A stretch of 64,000 bases of DNA from Chryseobacterium indologenes (GTDB lineage: Bacteria > Bacteroidota > Bacteroidia > Flavobacteriales > Weeksellaceae): positions 1 to 64,000 of the forward strand of contig DJTE01000020.1 in assembly GCA_002439165.1 (NCBI GenBank), written 5' to 3'. The notes beneath the pieces were generated by a model. That model did not search any database. It worked only from the letters and a program-made list of their open reading frames with translations, and was not told where the DNA came from. This document shows, piece by piece, positions 9,395 through 18,276 of the stretch (its first letter is position 1; each line of letters starts with the position of its first letter). Both the position numbers and the translations under genes were made by a program.

Positions 9395-11032
9395 ATGAAA
9401 AGAGTTATAAATACAATATACGTTGCTGTCGCCTTATCATCCGCAGCATTTACATTAAGCAGCTGTCAGGATGCGCTTGATATCAGACAGCCCGGAGAAC
9501 TGCAGGACTTTGAGGTCTATACAAGCGTTGCCAATCTGAATGAAGTTTTAAATGGTTCCGTATATGCCCAGCTGGATCCGATTGATGAGATTTATTTTAC
9601 AGCCGTATTTACCGATGAAGTAAAACCAGGCTCCGGAAGCGGAGGACAGGAATATTCACTGCACAGACACTTCCTTGATGCAGCAAGCCCTGTGGTAACC
9701 GGAGGAACAGTAAGCACCGTAGCAAGTGACGGAATCTGGCTGAATAATTACAGAGTAATTAACAGAATTAACAGGTTGCTTGAAGGAGCAAAGAGAGTTA
9801 CTCCTGCCAATGATGACGAAAAGAAGCTCTATAATTCAATTCTTGCGCAGGCAAGAGCAATCAGAGCCTATTGCTATGTACAGCTGGAAGCCTATTTTTC
9901 TATGAATATGAAGAAAACTGATGCTTTAGGAGTAATTATTCTGAAAGATGTTCCTGTGAATGAAGCCCAGTTGCCAAGATCTACCAACCAGGAGGTATAT
10001 GACTTCATTAATGCCGATCTTGATTATGCAAGAAATATATTGGGGTACTCTGTTGCCTCTAACAAAATAGCAAGGTATTCGGTAGACAGAGGATTCGTCA
10101 ATGCTCTTACAGCACGTTTTAACCTATACAGAGGAAATATGGCTCTGGCTAAACAATATGCCGATGATGTTATTACCAACTCAAAATTATCACTTACGAA
10201 GGCTTCCCCGTCTACAACTTTAGATGATGATCCTGCAAGTCCGACTTTCGGCCAGGATCTTACAATAAATTCTAAAGAATGGAAAGCGAAATTTTATAAT
10301 GTTGCCTCCTCCTTTAATCCATACAGAAATCTTTGGAATGATTTTGACAGGGGAGAAATTATCTTCTCGTTAAACAGGTTACCGCTGGGTGCCGGACAGA
10401 GTATCGGATCAAGATGGAATACCAATCAGTCCGTGATCAATGGTTCTCCGATGTGGTTCTGGGGAAGAAATCTGTATAATCTCTTCCAGGCAATTCCCGG
10501 AGATATAAGAAAATATGCTTATGTAGATCCTTCATCAAAAGAAAACATTAACTATGAGACCGCAGTAGCAGGAACGACCAGAAACGATGCATTGGTGATC
10601 GATAAATATCCGGGTAAAACAAGTACACCTATCAGAAACGATATCAAGGTATTCAGACTGTCAGAAATGTACTTCATTTTAGCTGAAGCTGAAGCAGCAG
10701 CAGGAAACCTTTCTGCTGCTCATGATCATATTCAGAAAGTAAGAGAGGCAAGAAACTATCTTGGGCAGGCGGTTACTCCAAACTATTCAAGTGTACAGGC
10801 AGCCTATGCCGATATTCTGAAAGAACGCAGAATTGAACTTGCACTGGAAGGGCACCGTTACCTTGATCTGAAAAGACTTGCCGTACAGGCAGGCGTAAGC
10901 ATGGACAGACACCCTACGGATGACATCGTACCTGTGAAGAATCTTGCTAATGGCGATGACAGGTATACTTTACCTATTCCGATCAAAGAAATCTCTGCAA
11001 ACCCTAACGTGCAGCAGAATGACGGGTATTAG
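9395..11032 (+). CDS. SusD/RagB-family nutrient-binding lipoprotein
   Basis: 545 residues with signal peptide and lipobox (LSSCQDALD, Cys near residue 24). Family signatures are ARAIRAYCYVQLEAYFS in the N-terminal half, and FRLSEMYFILAEAEAAAGN plus KERRIELALEGHRYLDLKR in the C-terminal RagB/SusD domain. Partner of the SusC encoded 12 bp upstream. A terminator at 11103 closes the two-gene operon. Confidence 0.94.
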   Translation: MKRVINTIYVAVALSSAAFTLSSCQDALDIRQPGELQDFEVYTSVANLNEVLNGSVYAQLDPIDEIYFTAVFTDEVKPGSGSGGQEYSLHRHFLDAASPVVTGGTVSTVASDGIWLNNYRVINRINRLLEGAKRVTPANDDEKKLYNSILAQARAIRAYCYVQLEAYFSMNMKKTDALGVIILKDVPVNEAQLPRSTNQEVYDFINADLDYARNILGYSVASNKIARYSVDRGFVNALTARFNLYRGNMALAKQYADDVITNSKLSLTKASPSTTLDDDPASPTFGQDLTINSKEWKAKFYNVASSFNPYRNLWNDFDRGEIIFSLNRLPLGAGQSIGSRWNTNQSVINGSPMWFWGRNLYNLFQAIPGDIRKYAYVDPSSKENINYETAVAGTTRNDALVIDKYPGKTSTPIRNDIKVFRLSEMYFILAEAEAAAGNLSAAHDHIQKVREARNYLGQAVTPNYSSVQAAYADILKERRIELALEGHRYLDLKRLAVQAGVSMDRHPTDDIVPVKNLANGDDRYTLPIPIKEISANPNVQQNDGY

Positions 11033-11102
11033 TCATCAGCTGGACTACCTCTTTTAAAGGAAACACAGTTAAAACTAAACGGATTTTAATTATTTTAATT
11101 TT

Positions 11103-11138
11103 AAAAGCTGTCTCAATGATTATTGAGGCGGCTTTTTT
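11103..11138 (+). terminator. Rho-independent terminator of SusCD operon 2
   Basis: A 14-bp stem with two G-U pairs (AAAGCTGTCTCAAT / ATTGAGGCGGCTTT) and a 4-nt loop, followed by T. The next gene is convergent, so it may work in both directions. Confidence 0.8.
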
Positions 11139-11146
11139 ATTAACCG

Positions 11147-12088
11147 TTAATCCTGTAAATATTGATCGGAGTACAGTATCCCGTCCTGAAAATTTTTGGG
11201 AGTAATACCTACCAGCTGTTTAAATACCCTTGTAAAATAGTTCGTATCCGAAAATCCGGTCTGGTAAGCGGTTTCTTTAATACTGTTCTGGTTCGAAAGT
11301 AATTCTTTGGCCTTGCTGATCCTTTCCTGCAGAATAAAATCATTGGGAGAAGTACCCAGCTCATCCTTAAACATCCTGAAAAAATTCGATTTGCTCACGT
11401 AGGCAAGTTTGGCAATACTTTCAATAGAAAGCTTCTGATGAAGGTTTTTCCGGATATAGTCTACCGCAAAACCTATTCTGGATTTATTCTTAGCCACATT
11501 TTTTTCTACCATACTTCTGGCCTGGGTCTGCATCAGCCTGATCAGAAGTTCTTTCAGCGCAAGATCGGCCATAATATCCTTTTGGGAATTGTCGTCCATT
11601 GCAATCCTCATAATATTGTTGGTGGCAGAAGCCAGGGACTTATTATTAAAAAGAAAATATTCATCCAGCTGAATATTCCATTGGGAAGTTTCATCCGCTT
11701 TGGGCAGACTGTAATTAAAATAATTGAGAGAGTCTTCGATAAAGTCAGGATTAAGGCTCAGTGAAATACACTGTGTAGGAGATTCATCCGCATCAGGGAA
11801 ATCAATCACCATCGTTTCGCCCGGAGCAACCAGGATGCTTTCCCCCGGAAAATAATCAAAGTAATTCGTTTTGCGATCCAGCTTCATGTGCTTTTTGCCT
11901 CTCAGCATCGCTGTAAAAGCAATATTTTCAAAATGAAGTTTAACACCGAAAGCCGCTTTATGTGTTTCATATATACTGAACTCACAGTTGTTTAGACTGA
12001 ATTTGGTCTGGTTTTCCACAAGACTGGTCAGCTTGTTTTCATTCTTTAATTCAGGAGTATTTAATAAAAATTTATTATTGCTGTACAT
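11147..12088 (-). CDS. AraC-family transcriptional regulator (AraC_N type), likely regulator of the divergent dehydrogenase genes
   Basis: 313 residues. The C-terminal 100 residues form the two-helix-turn-helix AraC domain (SIESIAKLAYVSKSNFFRMF and IKETAYQTGFSDTNYFTRVF, then TPKNFQ). Residues 1 to about 160 are a cupin-like ligand domain containing YFPGESILVAPGE, resembling the AraC_N family of aldehyde-responsive YqhC; that resemblance is judged by eye. The gene diverges from an aldehyde dehydrogenase gene across a 179-bp interval, the normal arrangement for a local activator. Regulation of the ALDH, ADH and DUF779 genes is inferred. Confidence 0.85.
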   Translation of the reverse strand: MYSNNKFLLNTPELKNENKLTSLVENQTKFSLNNCEFSIYETHKAAFGVKLHFENIAFTAMLRGKKHMKLDRKTNYFDYFPGESILVAPGETMVIDFPDADESPTQCISLSLNPDFIEDSLNYFNYSLPKADETSQWNIQLDEYFLFNNKSLASATNNIMRIAMDDNSQKDIMADLALKELLIRLMQTQARSMVEKNVAKNKSRIGFAVDYIRKNLHQKLSIESIAKLAYVSKSNFFRMFKDELGTSPNDFILQERISKAKELLSNQNSIKETAYQTGFSDTNYFTRVFKQLVGITPKNFQDGILYSDQYLQD

Positions 12089-12117
12089 TTCTAAACATTT
12101 TAAGGATCGGACTCACT

Positions 12118-12125
12118 CAAATATA
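12118..12125 (-). promoter_or_regulatory. -7 box for the AraC regulator
   Basis: On the minus strand this reads TATATTTG, a full match to the Bacteroidota TAnnTTTG box, 30 bp before the regulator's start codon. No clear TTG at -33 was found. Confidence 0.4.
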
Positions 12126-12267
12126 GAAATTTTAGCACAGTGTTGTTGTTAATAAAATTATAAAATTGAGGTCCTGCACTATTTTGAAGTGTTTTTGTAC
12201 GATTGTGCTATATCTTTTTTCCGTTGAGATGTAATTTGGCATTACAAAAATTAAAAACAAGACTAAT

Positions 12268-13797
12268 ATGAGCACAATGACAGAACCGAGATCAGAGACC
12301 GCATTTCAGTGGCCTGAATTCAAAAACAGATACGATAATTATATTGACGGAAAATTTACTCCACCGGTAAACGGACAGTATTTTGATGTGGTCTCTCCGG
12401 TAGACGGCAAAAGCTTTACCCAGGTGGCCCATTCCTCAAAAGAAGATCTTGAGCTGGCAGTAAATGCTGCCGATAAAGCATTCCAGACATGGAAAAATAC
12501 ATCATCCACGGAAAGAAGTATCATCCTGAACAAAATTGCAGACAGAATGGAGCAGAACCTCCAGTATCTTGCTGTGGTGGAAACCATCGATAACGGAAAA
12601 GCAGTAAGAGAAACACTGGCGGCAGATTTACCTTTAGCCATAGACCATTTCAGATACTTCGCTTCCGTGATCCGTGCAGAAGAAGGCTCCCACAACGAAC
12701 TGGACAAAGATACCGTGTCACTTATCGTTCACGAACCGCTGGGCGTTATCGCACAGATCATTCCGTGGAATTTCCCGATTCTGATGGCCATATGGAAGCT
12801 GGCACCGGCATTGGCGGCAGGAAACTGCGTGGTGCTGAAACCCGCAGAAAGCACCCCGGTTTCTATTTTGGTTTTAATGGAAATCATTGGAGATCTTCTT
12901 CCCGCAGGAGTGGTGAATATCGTTAACGGTTTCGGGGCAGAACTCGGAAGAGCGCTTGTTACCAATCCTAAAGTATCAAAAGCGGCATTCACAGGATCTA
13001 CGGCCACAGGACGCCTGGTGATGCAGTACGCAACGGAAAATATCATTCCTGTTACCCTGGAACTGGGTGGAAAGTCTCCGAATGTTTTCTTTAATTCCGT
13101 AATGGATGCGGACGATGAATTCCTGGATAAAGCAATTGAAGGCGCAGTTCTTTTTGCCCTTAATCAGGGAGAGATCTGTACGTGCCCGTCAAGACTCCTG
13201 GTTCAGGAAGACATTGCAGATGCCTTTATTGAAAGGGTCATCGAAAGAGTAAAAGCCATCAAGATCGGAAACCCGCTGGATAAAACGGTAATGATGGGGG
13301 CTCAGGCTTCGCAGATTCAGAAAGATAAGATTCTTTCCTACATTCAGCTGGGAAAAGAAGAAGGAGCGGAAGTTCTTGTAGGGGGAGACGTTAATAATGC
13401 AGGAGAAGGTCTGGAAGACGGATTTTATATCCAGCCGACGATTTTCAAAGGCAACAACAGGATGAGAATTTTCCAGGAGGAGATCTTCGGTCCGGTACTG
13501 GCCTTTACGACTTTCAAAGACGAAGAGGAAGCCGTAAAAATTGCCAACGATACCATATATGGACTGGGAGCGGGAGTGTGGACGAGAGATGCCCATCAGC
13601 TGTATAATATTCCGCGTCAGATCCAGGCAGGGAGAGTTTGGGTAAACCAGTACCATTCCTATCCGGCAGGCGCTCCGTTCGGAGGATATAAGCAGTCCGG
13701 GATTGGCCGTGAAAACCACAAAATGATGCTGGATCACTACCGTCAGACCAAGAATATGCTGATTTCCTACAACAAAAACAAATTAGGTTTCTTTTAA
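12268..13797 (+). CDS. NAD-dependent aldehyde dehydrogenase, AldB/ExaC type
   Basis: 509 residues, the normal length. It oxidises an aldehyde such as acetaldehyde to the acid. Visible motifs are the nucleotide-binding AFTGSTATGR, the general base Glu265 in ELGGKSPN, and the catalytic Cys304 in NQGEICTCPSR. The doubled Cys pattern CTCPSR is characteristic of the AldB/ExaC acetaldehyde group. The next genes on the strand encode a zinc alcohol dehydrogenase and a DUF779 protein, and the divergent AraC gene is the probable regulator. ATG 12268 gives the family N-terminus. Exact substrate is inferred. Confidence 0.92.
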   Translation: MSTMTEPRSETAFQWPEFKNRYDNYIDGKFTPPVNGQYFDVVSPVDGKSFTQVAHSSKEDLELAVNAADKAFQTWKNTSSTERSIILNKIADRMEQNLQYLAVVETIDNGKAVRETLAADLPLAIDHFRYFASVIRAEEGSHNELDKDTVSLIVHEPLGVIAQIIPWNFPILMAIWKLAPALAAGNCVVLKPAESTPVSILVLMEIIGDLLPAGVVNIVNGFGAELGRALVTNPKVSKAAFTGSTATGRLVMQYATENIIPVTLELGGKSPNVFFNSVMDADDEFLDKAIEGAVLFALNQGEICTCPSRLLVQEDIADAFIERVIERVKAIKIGNPLDKTVMMGAQASQIQKDKILSYIQLGKEEGAEVLVGGDVNNAGEGLEDGFYIQPTIFKGNNRMRIFQEEIFGPVLAFTTFKDEEEAVKIANDTIYGLGAGVWTRDAHQLYNIPRQIQAGRVWVNQYHSYPAGAPFGGYKQSGIGRENHKMMLDHYRQTKNMLISYNKNKLGFF

Positions 13798-14315
13798 TTT
13801 TAATATTAGGGCGTGCCCGTTTGCCCCGGCTCCGCCGGGGCAAAACGGTCGGGCTGTTCCAGGGCTTCACTTCGTTTCGGTGCTCCATTTCATTTCGCAC
13901 CGGCTCGTTCCTCGCCGCCCTTCCCATCCCTCGCGCAGACAAACGTTATCCTTATCCGGAAATTTTGGATGAGAAGAAAAGTCAGAACCTCTGGCTGAAC
14001 AAAAACATTATGAAATAAACCGGATACAGAAATTGGGAATAAATAAAAATTTCAAATATATTCCTGCAGGCACTTAACAAAGAATACCTGTGCAGTACAT
14101 GGATCAATAAGACGTAAACTTATCAGATAGTACAGAATCTTTGTATTTCAAAAATAAGCGGAGCGGCCTTGTTTATCTTAAAAATATACTGTTATTATTC
14201 ACCTTTGTATTGCTTTGTGATTAATAAAAATCTCTGCCTGTTCATTATCCGCGAATGATAAATCAGTCAGGAAATTTACCATTAACCCTTTACTAATAAA
14301 AAAACTTCAACCCAT
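13798..14315. other. 518-bp intergenic region with a GC-rich structured element
   Basis: The first 150 bp hold the GC-rich two-hairpin element described separately. The remainder (13950-14315) is AT-rich and carries fragments resembling the interspersed repeat family, including AAAAATCTCTGCC near 14227 and GCGGAGCGGCC near 14157. Short frames crossing the GC-rich part have no coding character. Confidence 0.6.
13809..13940. repeat. GC-rich two-hairpin intergenic element (REP-like or ncRNA candidate)
   Basis: It stands out sharply from the AT-rich surroundings. Arm 1: GCCCG (13815-13819) and TTTGCCCCGGC (13820-13830) pair with GCCGGGGCAAA (13834-13844) and CGGGC (13850-13854), with a 3-nt loop and a 5-nt bulge. 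Arm 2: CGGTGC (13878-13883) pairs with GCACCG (13897-13902). It ends in CCCATCCCTCGCGC (13923-13936). There is no T tract, so it is not a standard terminator. I recall similar elements, opening GGGCGTGCC and closing near CATCCCT, between genes of other Flavobacteriales; that is from memory. Confidence 0.5.
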
Positions 14316-15350
14316 ATGATTCCAAAAACAATGAAAGCCGCCGTAGTTCAGGGCTACGGGCAACCCCTTAAAATCGAAGAAGTTCCGGTAAGAGAACCCG
14401 GAAGATATGAAGTACTCGTAAAAGTAATAGCCTGCGGAGTCTGCCATACCGATCTGCATGCAGTAGACGGAGACTGGCCGGCAAAACCCAAAATGCCCCT
14501 GATTCCCGGACATGAAGGCGTAGGAATTGTGGTAGCCTGCGGACCCGAAGCACAGGTAAAAGAAGGAGATGCCGTAGGAGTTCCGTGGCTGTACAGTGCG
14601 TGCGGATGCTGCGATTACTGTATTACAGGCTGGGAAACCCTATGTGAAGCCCAGAAAAACGGAGGTTACAGTGTAGACGGAGGCTTTGCGGAATATGTGA
14701 TTGCAGATTCCAGATATGTGGGACATTTAAAATCCGATGTCAACTTTTTAGAAATAGCCCCGATTTTATGTGCAGGAGTTACCGTTTATAAAGGATTGAA
14801 AGAAACCGAAACCAGGCCCGGTGAATGGGTCGCCATCTCGGGAATCGGAGGATTGGGACATGTAGCCGTTCAGTACGCCAAAGCAATGGGAATGCACGTA
14901 GCGGCAATTGATGTAGCAGATGATAAACTTGAACTGGCTAAAAAATTAGGAGCAGATTTGGTGGTCAATGCACAAACCACAGATCCCGGAGAATATCTTC
15001 ACAAAGAAGTTGGAGGTATGCACGGCGCATTGATTACAGCGGTTTCTCCGATTGCCTTCAAACAGGGAATAGACGTACTGAGAAGAAAAGGAACCATTGC
15101 CCTCAACGGCCTGCCTCCCGGTTCTTTTGAACTTCCGATCTTTGAGACTGTTTTAAAAAGAATTACCGTAAGAGGTTCTATTGTAGGAACAAGAAAAGAC
15201 CTTCAGGAAGCACTGGATTTCGCCAATGAAGGCCTTGTAAAAGCTACCGTGACCTCTGCAAAACTGGAAGACATCAATGACGTATTTGATAAGATGAAAA
15301 AAGGACAGATAGACGGACGAATCGTTTTAGATATAGCCGGTTCAAATTAA
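14316..15350 (+). CDS. adhP: Zinc-dependent alcohol dehydrogenase, AdhP type
   Basis: 344 residues of the medium-chain dehydrogenase family. Catalytic zinc ligands are Cys43 (ACGVCHTD) and His66 (GHEGVG), plus the Cys in APILCAGVTVY. The structural zinc site is Cys96, Cys99, Cys102 and Cys110. The Rossmann motif is GIGGLGHVAVQYAKAMG. It interconverts primary alcohols and aldehydes with NAD. The ALDH upstream would take the aldehyde on to the acid. ATG 14331 (MKAAVVQGYG) is a possible alternative start and fits the family N-terminus equally well. Confidence 0.93.
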   Translation: MIPKTMKAAVVQGYGQPLKIEEVPVREPGRYEVLVKVIACGVCHTDLHAVDGDWPAKPKMPLIPGHEGVGIVVACGPEAQVKEGDAVGVPWLYSACGCCDYCITGWETLCEAQKNGGYSVDGGFAEYVIADSRYVGHLKSDVNFLEIAPILCAGVTVYKGLKETETRPGEWVAISGIGGLGHVAVQYAKAMGMHVAAIDVADDKLELAKKLGADLVVNAQTTDPGEYLHKEVGGMHGALITAVSPIAFKQGIDVLRRKGTIALNGLPPGSFELPIFETVLKRITVRGSIVGTRKDLQEALDFANEGLVKATVTSAKLEDINDVFDKMKKGQIDGRIVLDIAGSN

Positions 15351-15652
15351 AGATGAGCTAATGGACCCGGCATCAAATAGCCGGGTTTTTCTGTTAAAAA
15401 GTTGTAGTGAAAGATTAAAATTGATCAGCTTGATTAAAAAAATCTGCTCAATCTGCCGGATCCGCGAAAGAAGATACTTTTAGTAAAGTTAAGAATAGCT
15501 CTAAATAAAAGAAGTCTCAATTTTTTAAGGCTGTATCACATTTCATCTCCGATGAAATCCTTGCGCCCTTTTAAAACATCCAAAAAATAAAAAATAGTGC
15601 CTCAGCGCTTATCCAACTACGGAAAAACCTGAATTAACTAAGAAAAGCAGCT
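15351..15652. other. 302-bp intergenic region
   Basis: It contains the adhP terminator at 15365-15390 and a fragment of the interspersed family (AATCTGCTCAATCTGC near 15442). The rest is AT-rich with no gene seen. Confidence 0.5.
15365..15390 (+). terminator. Rho-independent terminator after adhP
   Basis: A 7-bp GC-rich stem (ACCCGGC / GCCGGGT), 8-nt loop and T tract, 15 bp after the stop codon. It implies the DUF779 gene has its own promoter. Confidence 0.8.
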
Positions 15653-16036
15653 ATGGAAACAAAAATATCCAGACTATCCGCTACAAAAAAAGCCCTTGAG
15701 ATAATCCGCGAACTGGAAACAAAATATGGGGCATTAATGTTTTATCAGGCAGGAGGATGCTGTGAAGGAACTCAGCCGCAGTGTTTTGAAAAAGGAGGAT
15801 TCTTTCCCAGAATGAATGATGCCATGATAGGAACGGTCAACGGTCATGAATTCTGGATAGACCGGGACCTCTTTGAATACTGGAAATATTCCCATTTTAC
15901 CCTTGATGTAACCGATGGGTTCGGTCCGGGAGGATTTTCACTGGAAACCCCTCTAGGTAAGACTTTTAAAGTACATTACCAGCTGTTCACTCCGGAAGAA
16001 TACGGAAATCTGGAGCCGGTAAAGCGCAGCGAATAA
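15653..16036 (+). CDS. DUF779 family protein, aldehyde-dehydrogenase associated
   Basis: 127 residues, the full family length. The conserved cores are MFYQAGGCCEG with a second Cys in QCF, GTVNGHEFWIDRDLFEYWK, and LDVTDGFGPGGFSLETP. DUF779 proteins are often encoded beside aldehyde dehydrogenases in other phyla, and here an ALDH and an ADH lie just upstream on the same strand, which supports a shared pathway. Biochemical function is unknown; the clustered Cys residues could bind a metal, which is my inference. Confidence 0.85.
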   Translation: METKISRLSATKKALEIIRELETKYGALMFYQAGGCCEGTQPQCFEKGGFFPRMNDAMIGTVNGHEFWIDRDLFEYWKYSHFTLDVTDGFGPGGFSLETPLGKTFKVHYQLFTPEEYGNLEPVKRSE

Positions 16037-16062
16037 GCAATGATTAATCTGTGGCTGAAAGA

Positions 16063-17262
16063 TCAGGTCTTCACAAACCGGTTTACAAACATGGCTGCAA
16101 CCACATCTCCCACAGCATTAAGAACCGTAGCCAAAGGATCTACCAGCGTTCCTATGATCATCACGGCAGGAATAGCTTCCTGGGGCAGCTTATACACCGA
16201 AATCATCAGCATTTCCCCGATATATCCTCCGTTCGGAATACCACCGGCTACAATACTTACAAATACAGTGATCCCCAAAGCCAGCAGAAGATTGGCAGGA
16301 TCAAAGAAATCTTTCCCGATAATCAGAAAAGCAACATAGATCTTGATGATTGAAGACATCGAAGAGCCGTTCTTATGAAGCGTGGTTCCGATCGGAATCA
16401 CAAGATTCGCAATAGAATTAGGAATACCGATCTTAGAGGCTGCCTGAAGGTTGGCAGGCATCGTAGCAAAACTGCTGCACGTACTTAAAGCCGTAAGGGT
16501 AGGGTAGGCAGCATTGCTCCAGAACCCTTTGATACCTCTCTGCCCGTCTGCCATAAATGCATATAACGTAAAAAACAAAAAGAAATAAACAATTCCGGCT
16601 ATATAGTACAAGCCCAAAGGTTTTGCATAAAATCCGAAAAGCTGAGGTCCTAATGTCGCAACCTGATACGCAAAATAAGCGCCCAGACCTATGGGAGCAA
16701 GCTTCATAATCAACAGAAGAAGTTCTTTCATCACTTCATATCCCGAAGCTATAAATACCCTGAAAGGCTCTCCCTTTTCACCTGCTTTCCGGGCAGAAAA
16801 CCCTGTAAGAAAAGCAAAAATAAGAAGTGCCAGCATATTCTGTCTGGAAAAAAGTGCCGTGAATTCGCCCACTGTGAAAAAGCCTACAATCCGGTCCCCC
16901 CACGTATCGGTATTCGCTGCTTCTGTTATGGTTTCATTACTTCCGGAAACCCCCGAGACAGGAAAAAGATACACCGCGCAGATGGTGAAAACAGCCGCTG
17001 TAAGAATAAAGAACAGAAACGTTAAAGACATGGTGAGAATAATTTTCCCAAACTTAGACTGCTGCTCCAGGGAAGCAATAGAGTTCGATACGGCAAAAAA
17101 TACCAGAGGAACCACACTCACAAAAAGAAGATTGAGAAAGATATCTCCCAGCGGCTTAATATATTCCACAACACCGGGTGCCGTAATCCCTATAATGCTG
17201 CCAACCGTAATTCCTAAAAGTAAAAGTATAATTCCTGAGTAGTTTTTCAAGACCTCTTTCAT
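16063..17262 (-). CDS. Dicarboxylate/amino acid:cation symporter (DAACS family)
   Basis: 399 residues with about eight hydrophobic segments. It starts GIILLLLGITVGSIIGI, and PLGDIFLNLLFVSVVPLVFFAV is the family's second and third helix region. The transport core contains ALSTCSSFATMPANL (the Ser-rich re-entrant loop) and PIGTTLHKNGSSM, where classical members have PLGATINMDG; the Asn-Met-Asp triplet is therefore replaced by HKN, so substrate and cation preference may differ. It would import a dicarboxylate or acidic amino acid with Na+ or H+. It is convergent with DUF779 and divergent from cbpA. Confidence 0.9.
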   Translation of the reverse strand: MKEVLKNYSGIILLLLGITVGSIIGITAPGVVEYIKPLGDIFLNLLFVSVVPLVFFAVSNSIASLEQQSKFGKIILTMSLTFLFFILTAAVFTICAVYLFPVSGVSGSNETITEAANTDTWGDRIVGFFTVGEFTALFSRQNMLALLIFAFLTGFSARKAGEKGEPFRVFIASGYEVMKELLLLIMKLAPIGLGAYFAYQVATLGPQLFGFYAKPLGLYYIAGIVYFFLFFTLYAFMADGQRGIKGFWSNAAYPTLTALSTCSSFATMPANLQAASKIGIPNSIANLVIPIGTTLHKNGSSMSSIIKIYVAFLIIGKDFFDPANLLLALGITVFVSIVAGGIPNGGYIGEMLMISVYKLPQEAIPAVMIIGTLVDPLATVLNAVGDVVAAMFVNRFVKT

Positions 17263-17276
17263 GCAGTACTTTTTAT

Positions 17277-17284
17277 CAAAGATA
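17277..17284 (-). promoter_or_regulatory. -7 box for the DAACS symporter
   Basis: Reads TATCTTTG on the minus strand, 14 bp before the start codon, so the leader would be very short. No clear -33 TTG at the usual spacing. Confidence 0.45.
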
Positions 17285-17331
17285 GGCTTATTTTTAACAT
17301 TCTGTTATACAATTTTCAGAGGCAAATTTCA

Positions 17332-17339
17332 TAAATTTG
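17332..17339 (+). promoter_or_regulatory. -7 box for cbpA
   Basis: TAAATTTG matches TAnnTTTG and lies 16 bp before the cbpA ATG, again implying a short leader. No clear TTG at -33. Confidence 0.5.
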
Positions 17340-17355
17340 AGTAAATATCGTTTCT

Positions 17356-18273
17356 ATGGCTTATATAGATTACTATAAAATTCTGGGCGTAGATAAAAGC
17401 GCAACACAGGATGACATTAAAAAGGCTTACCGTAAACTGGCGAGAAAACTACATCCTGACCTTAATCCCGATGACAAAGAGGCCGAAAGAAAATTCAAGG
17501 AACTGAACGAAGCCAATGAAGTGCTCAGCAATCCTGAAAACCGTGCCAAATACGACAAATACGGCGAAAACTGGAAACATGGGGAAGAATATGAAAAGGC
17601 CCGGCAGCAGCAAAGGCAGTATCAGCAGCAGAATTATGGAGGAGGTGGATTTTCCGGTGCTGATTTCGGCGAAGGCGAAGATTTTTCCGATTTCTTCCAG
17701 AATATGTTTGGCGGAAACAGCAGCGGAGGCTTTGGAAGAAGCTCACGCGGAAGTGCTTCCGGAAAATTCAAAGGACAGGATGTTCACGCAGAACTGAATT
17801 TAAATTTACGGGATGCCGCCCAAACCCATCCGCAAACCTTTGAAATCAATGGTAAAAAAGTAAGGATTACGATTCCTGCGGGAGTATATGACGGGCAGCA
17901 GATCAAGCTGAAAGGCCACGGAAATCCGGGATTTAACGGCGGCCCCCACGGTGATCTCTATATCACATTCAATATTCCGGCAGATCCTGATTTTGAAAGA
18001 ACAGGCGACGATCTGAAAACCAAAGTAGCCATTGATCTGTACACAGCTGTTTTAGGAGGCGACGTAAAAGTGAATACCCTCAGTGGAAGTGTCAGCCTTA
18101 AAGTAAAACCGGAAACCCAGAACGGAATGACCGTAAGATTAAAAGGCAAAGGCTTTCCCGTATACAAAAAAGAAGGGCAGTATGGAGACCTGTTCGTAAC
18201 TTACGAAGTAAAGCTGCCGGTAAACCTTACTGAGAAGCAGAAAGAACTTTTTGAACAACTTAAAAATTCCTAA
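17356..18273 (+). CDS. cbpA: DnaJ-class co-chaperone of the CbpA type
   Basis: 305 residues. J domain at residues 1-70 with His33-Pro34-Asp35, needed to stimulate DnaK ATPase. A Gly/Phe-rich linker follows (about 90-135, GGGGFSGADFGEGEDF). There is no Cys-rich zinc-finger domain, which separates CbpA from DnaJ. The C-terminal substrate-binding and dimerisation domains run from about 145 to 305. Three bases separate it from a CbpM-like gene, confirming the assignment. Confidence 0.93.
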   Translation: MAYIDYYKILGVDKSATQDDIKKAYRKLARKLHPDLNPDDKEAERKFKELNEANEVLSNPENRAKYDKYGENWKHGEEYEKARQQQRQYQQQNYGGGGFSGADFGEGEDFSDFFQNMFGGNSSGGFGRSSRGSASGKFKGQDVHAELNLNLRDAAQTHPQTFEINGKKVRITIPAGVYDGQQIKLKGHGNPGFNGGPHGDLYITFNIPADPDFERTGDDLKTKVAIDLYTAVLGGDVKVNTLSGSVSLKVKPETQNGMTVRLKGKGFPVYKKEGQYGDLFVTYEVKLPVNLTEKQKELFEQLKNS

Positions 18274-18276
18274 GCC

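Noticed and set aside
12181..12267. Sigma-54 or strong sigma-A promoter before the aldehyde dehydrogenase
   Set aside because: TTGGC near 12236 lacks a GC at the proper distance, and TATCTTTT near 12211 has no TTG at the right spacing, so no promoter is called.
13820..13849. Hairpin after the aldehyde dehydrogenase as a terminator
   Set aside because: The stem is strong but is followed by ACGGTCGGGC, not T residues.
13514..14018. Several frames on both strands across the GC-rich element
   Set aside because: They arise because GC-rich repeats lack stop codons; products are Arg/Ser/Pro-rich without any domain.
16040..16353. Plus-strand frames over the end of the DAACS symporter
   Set aside because: They lie antisense to the conserved transporter core and have no signal or domain.
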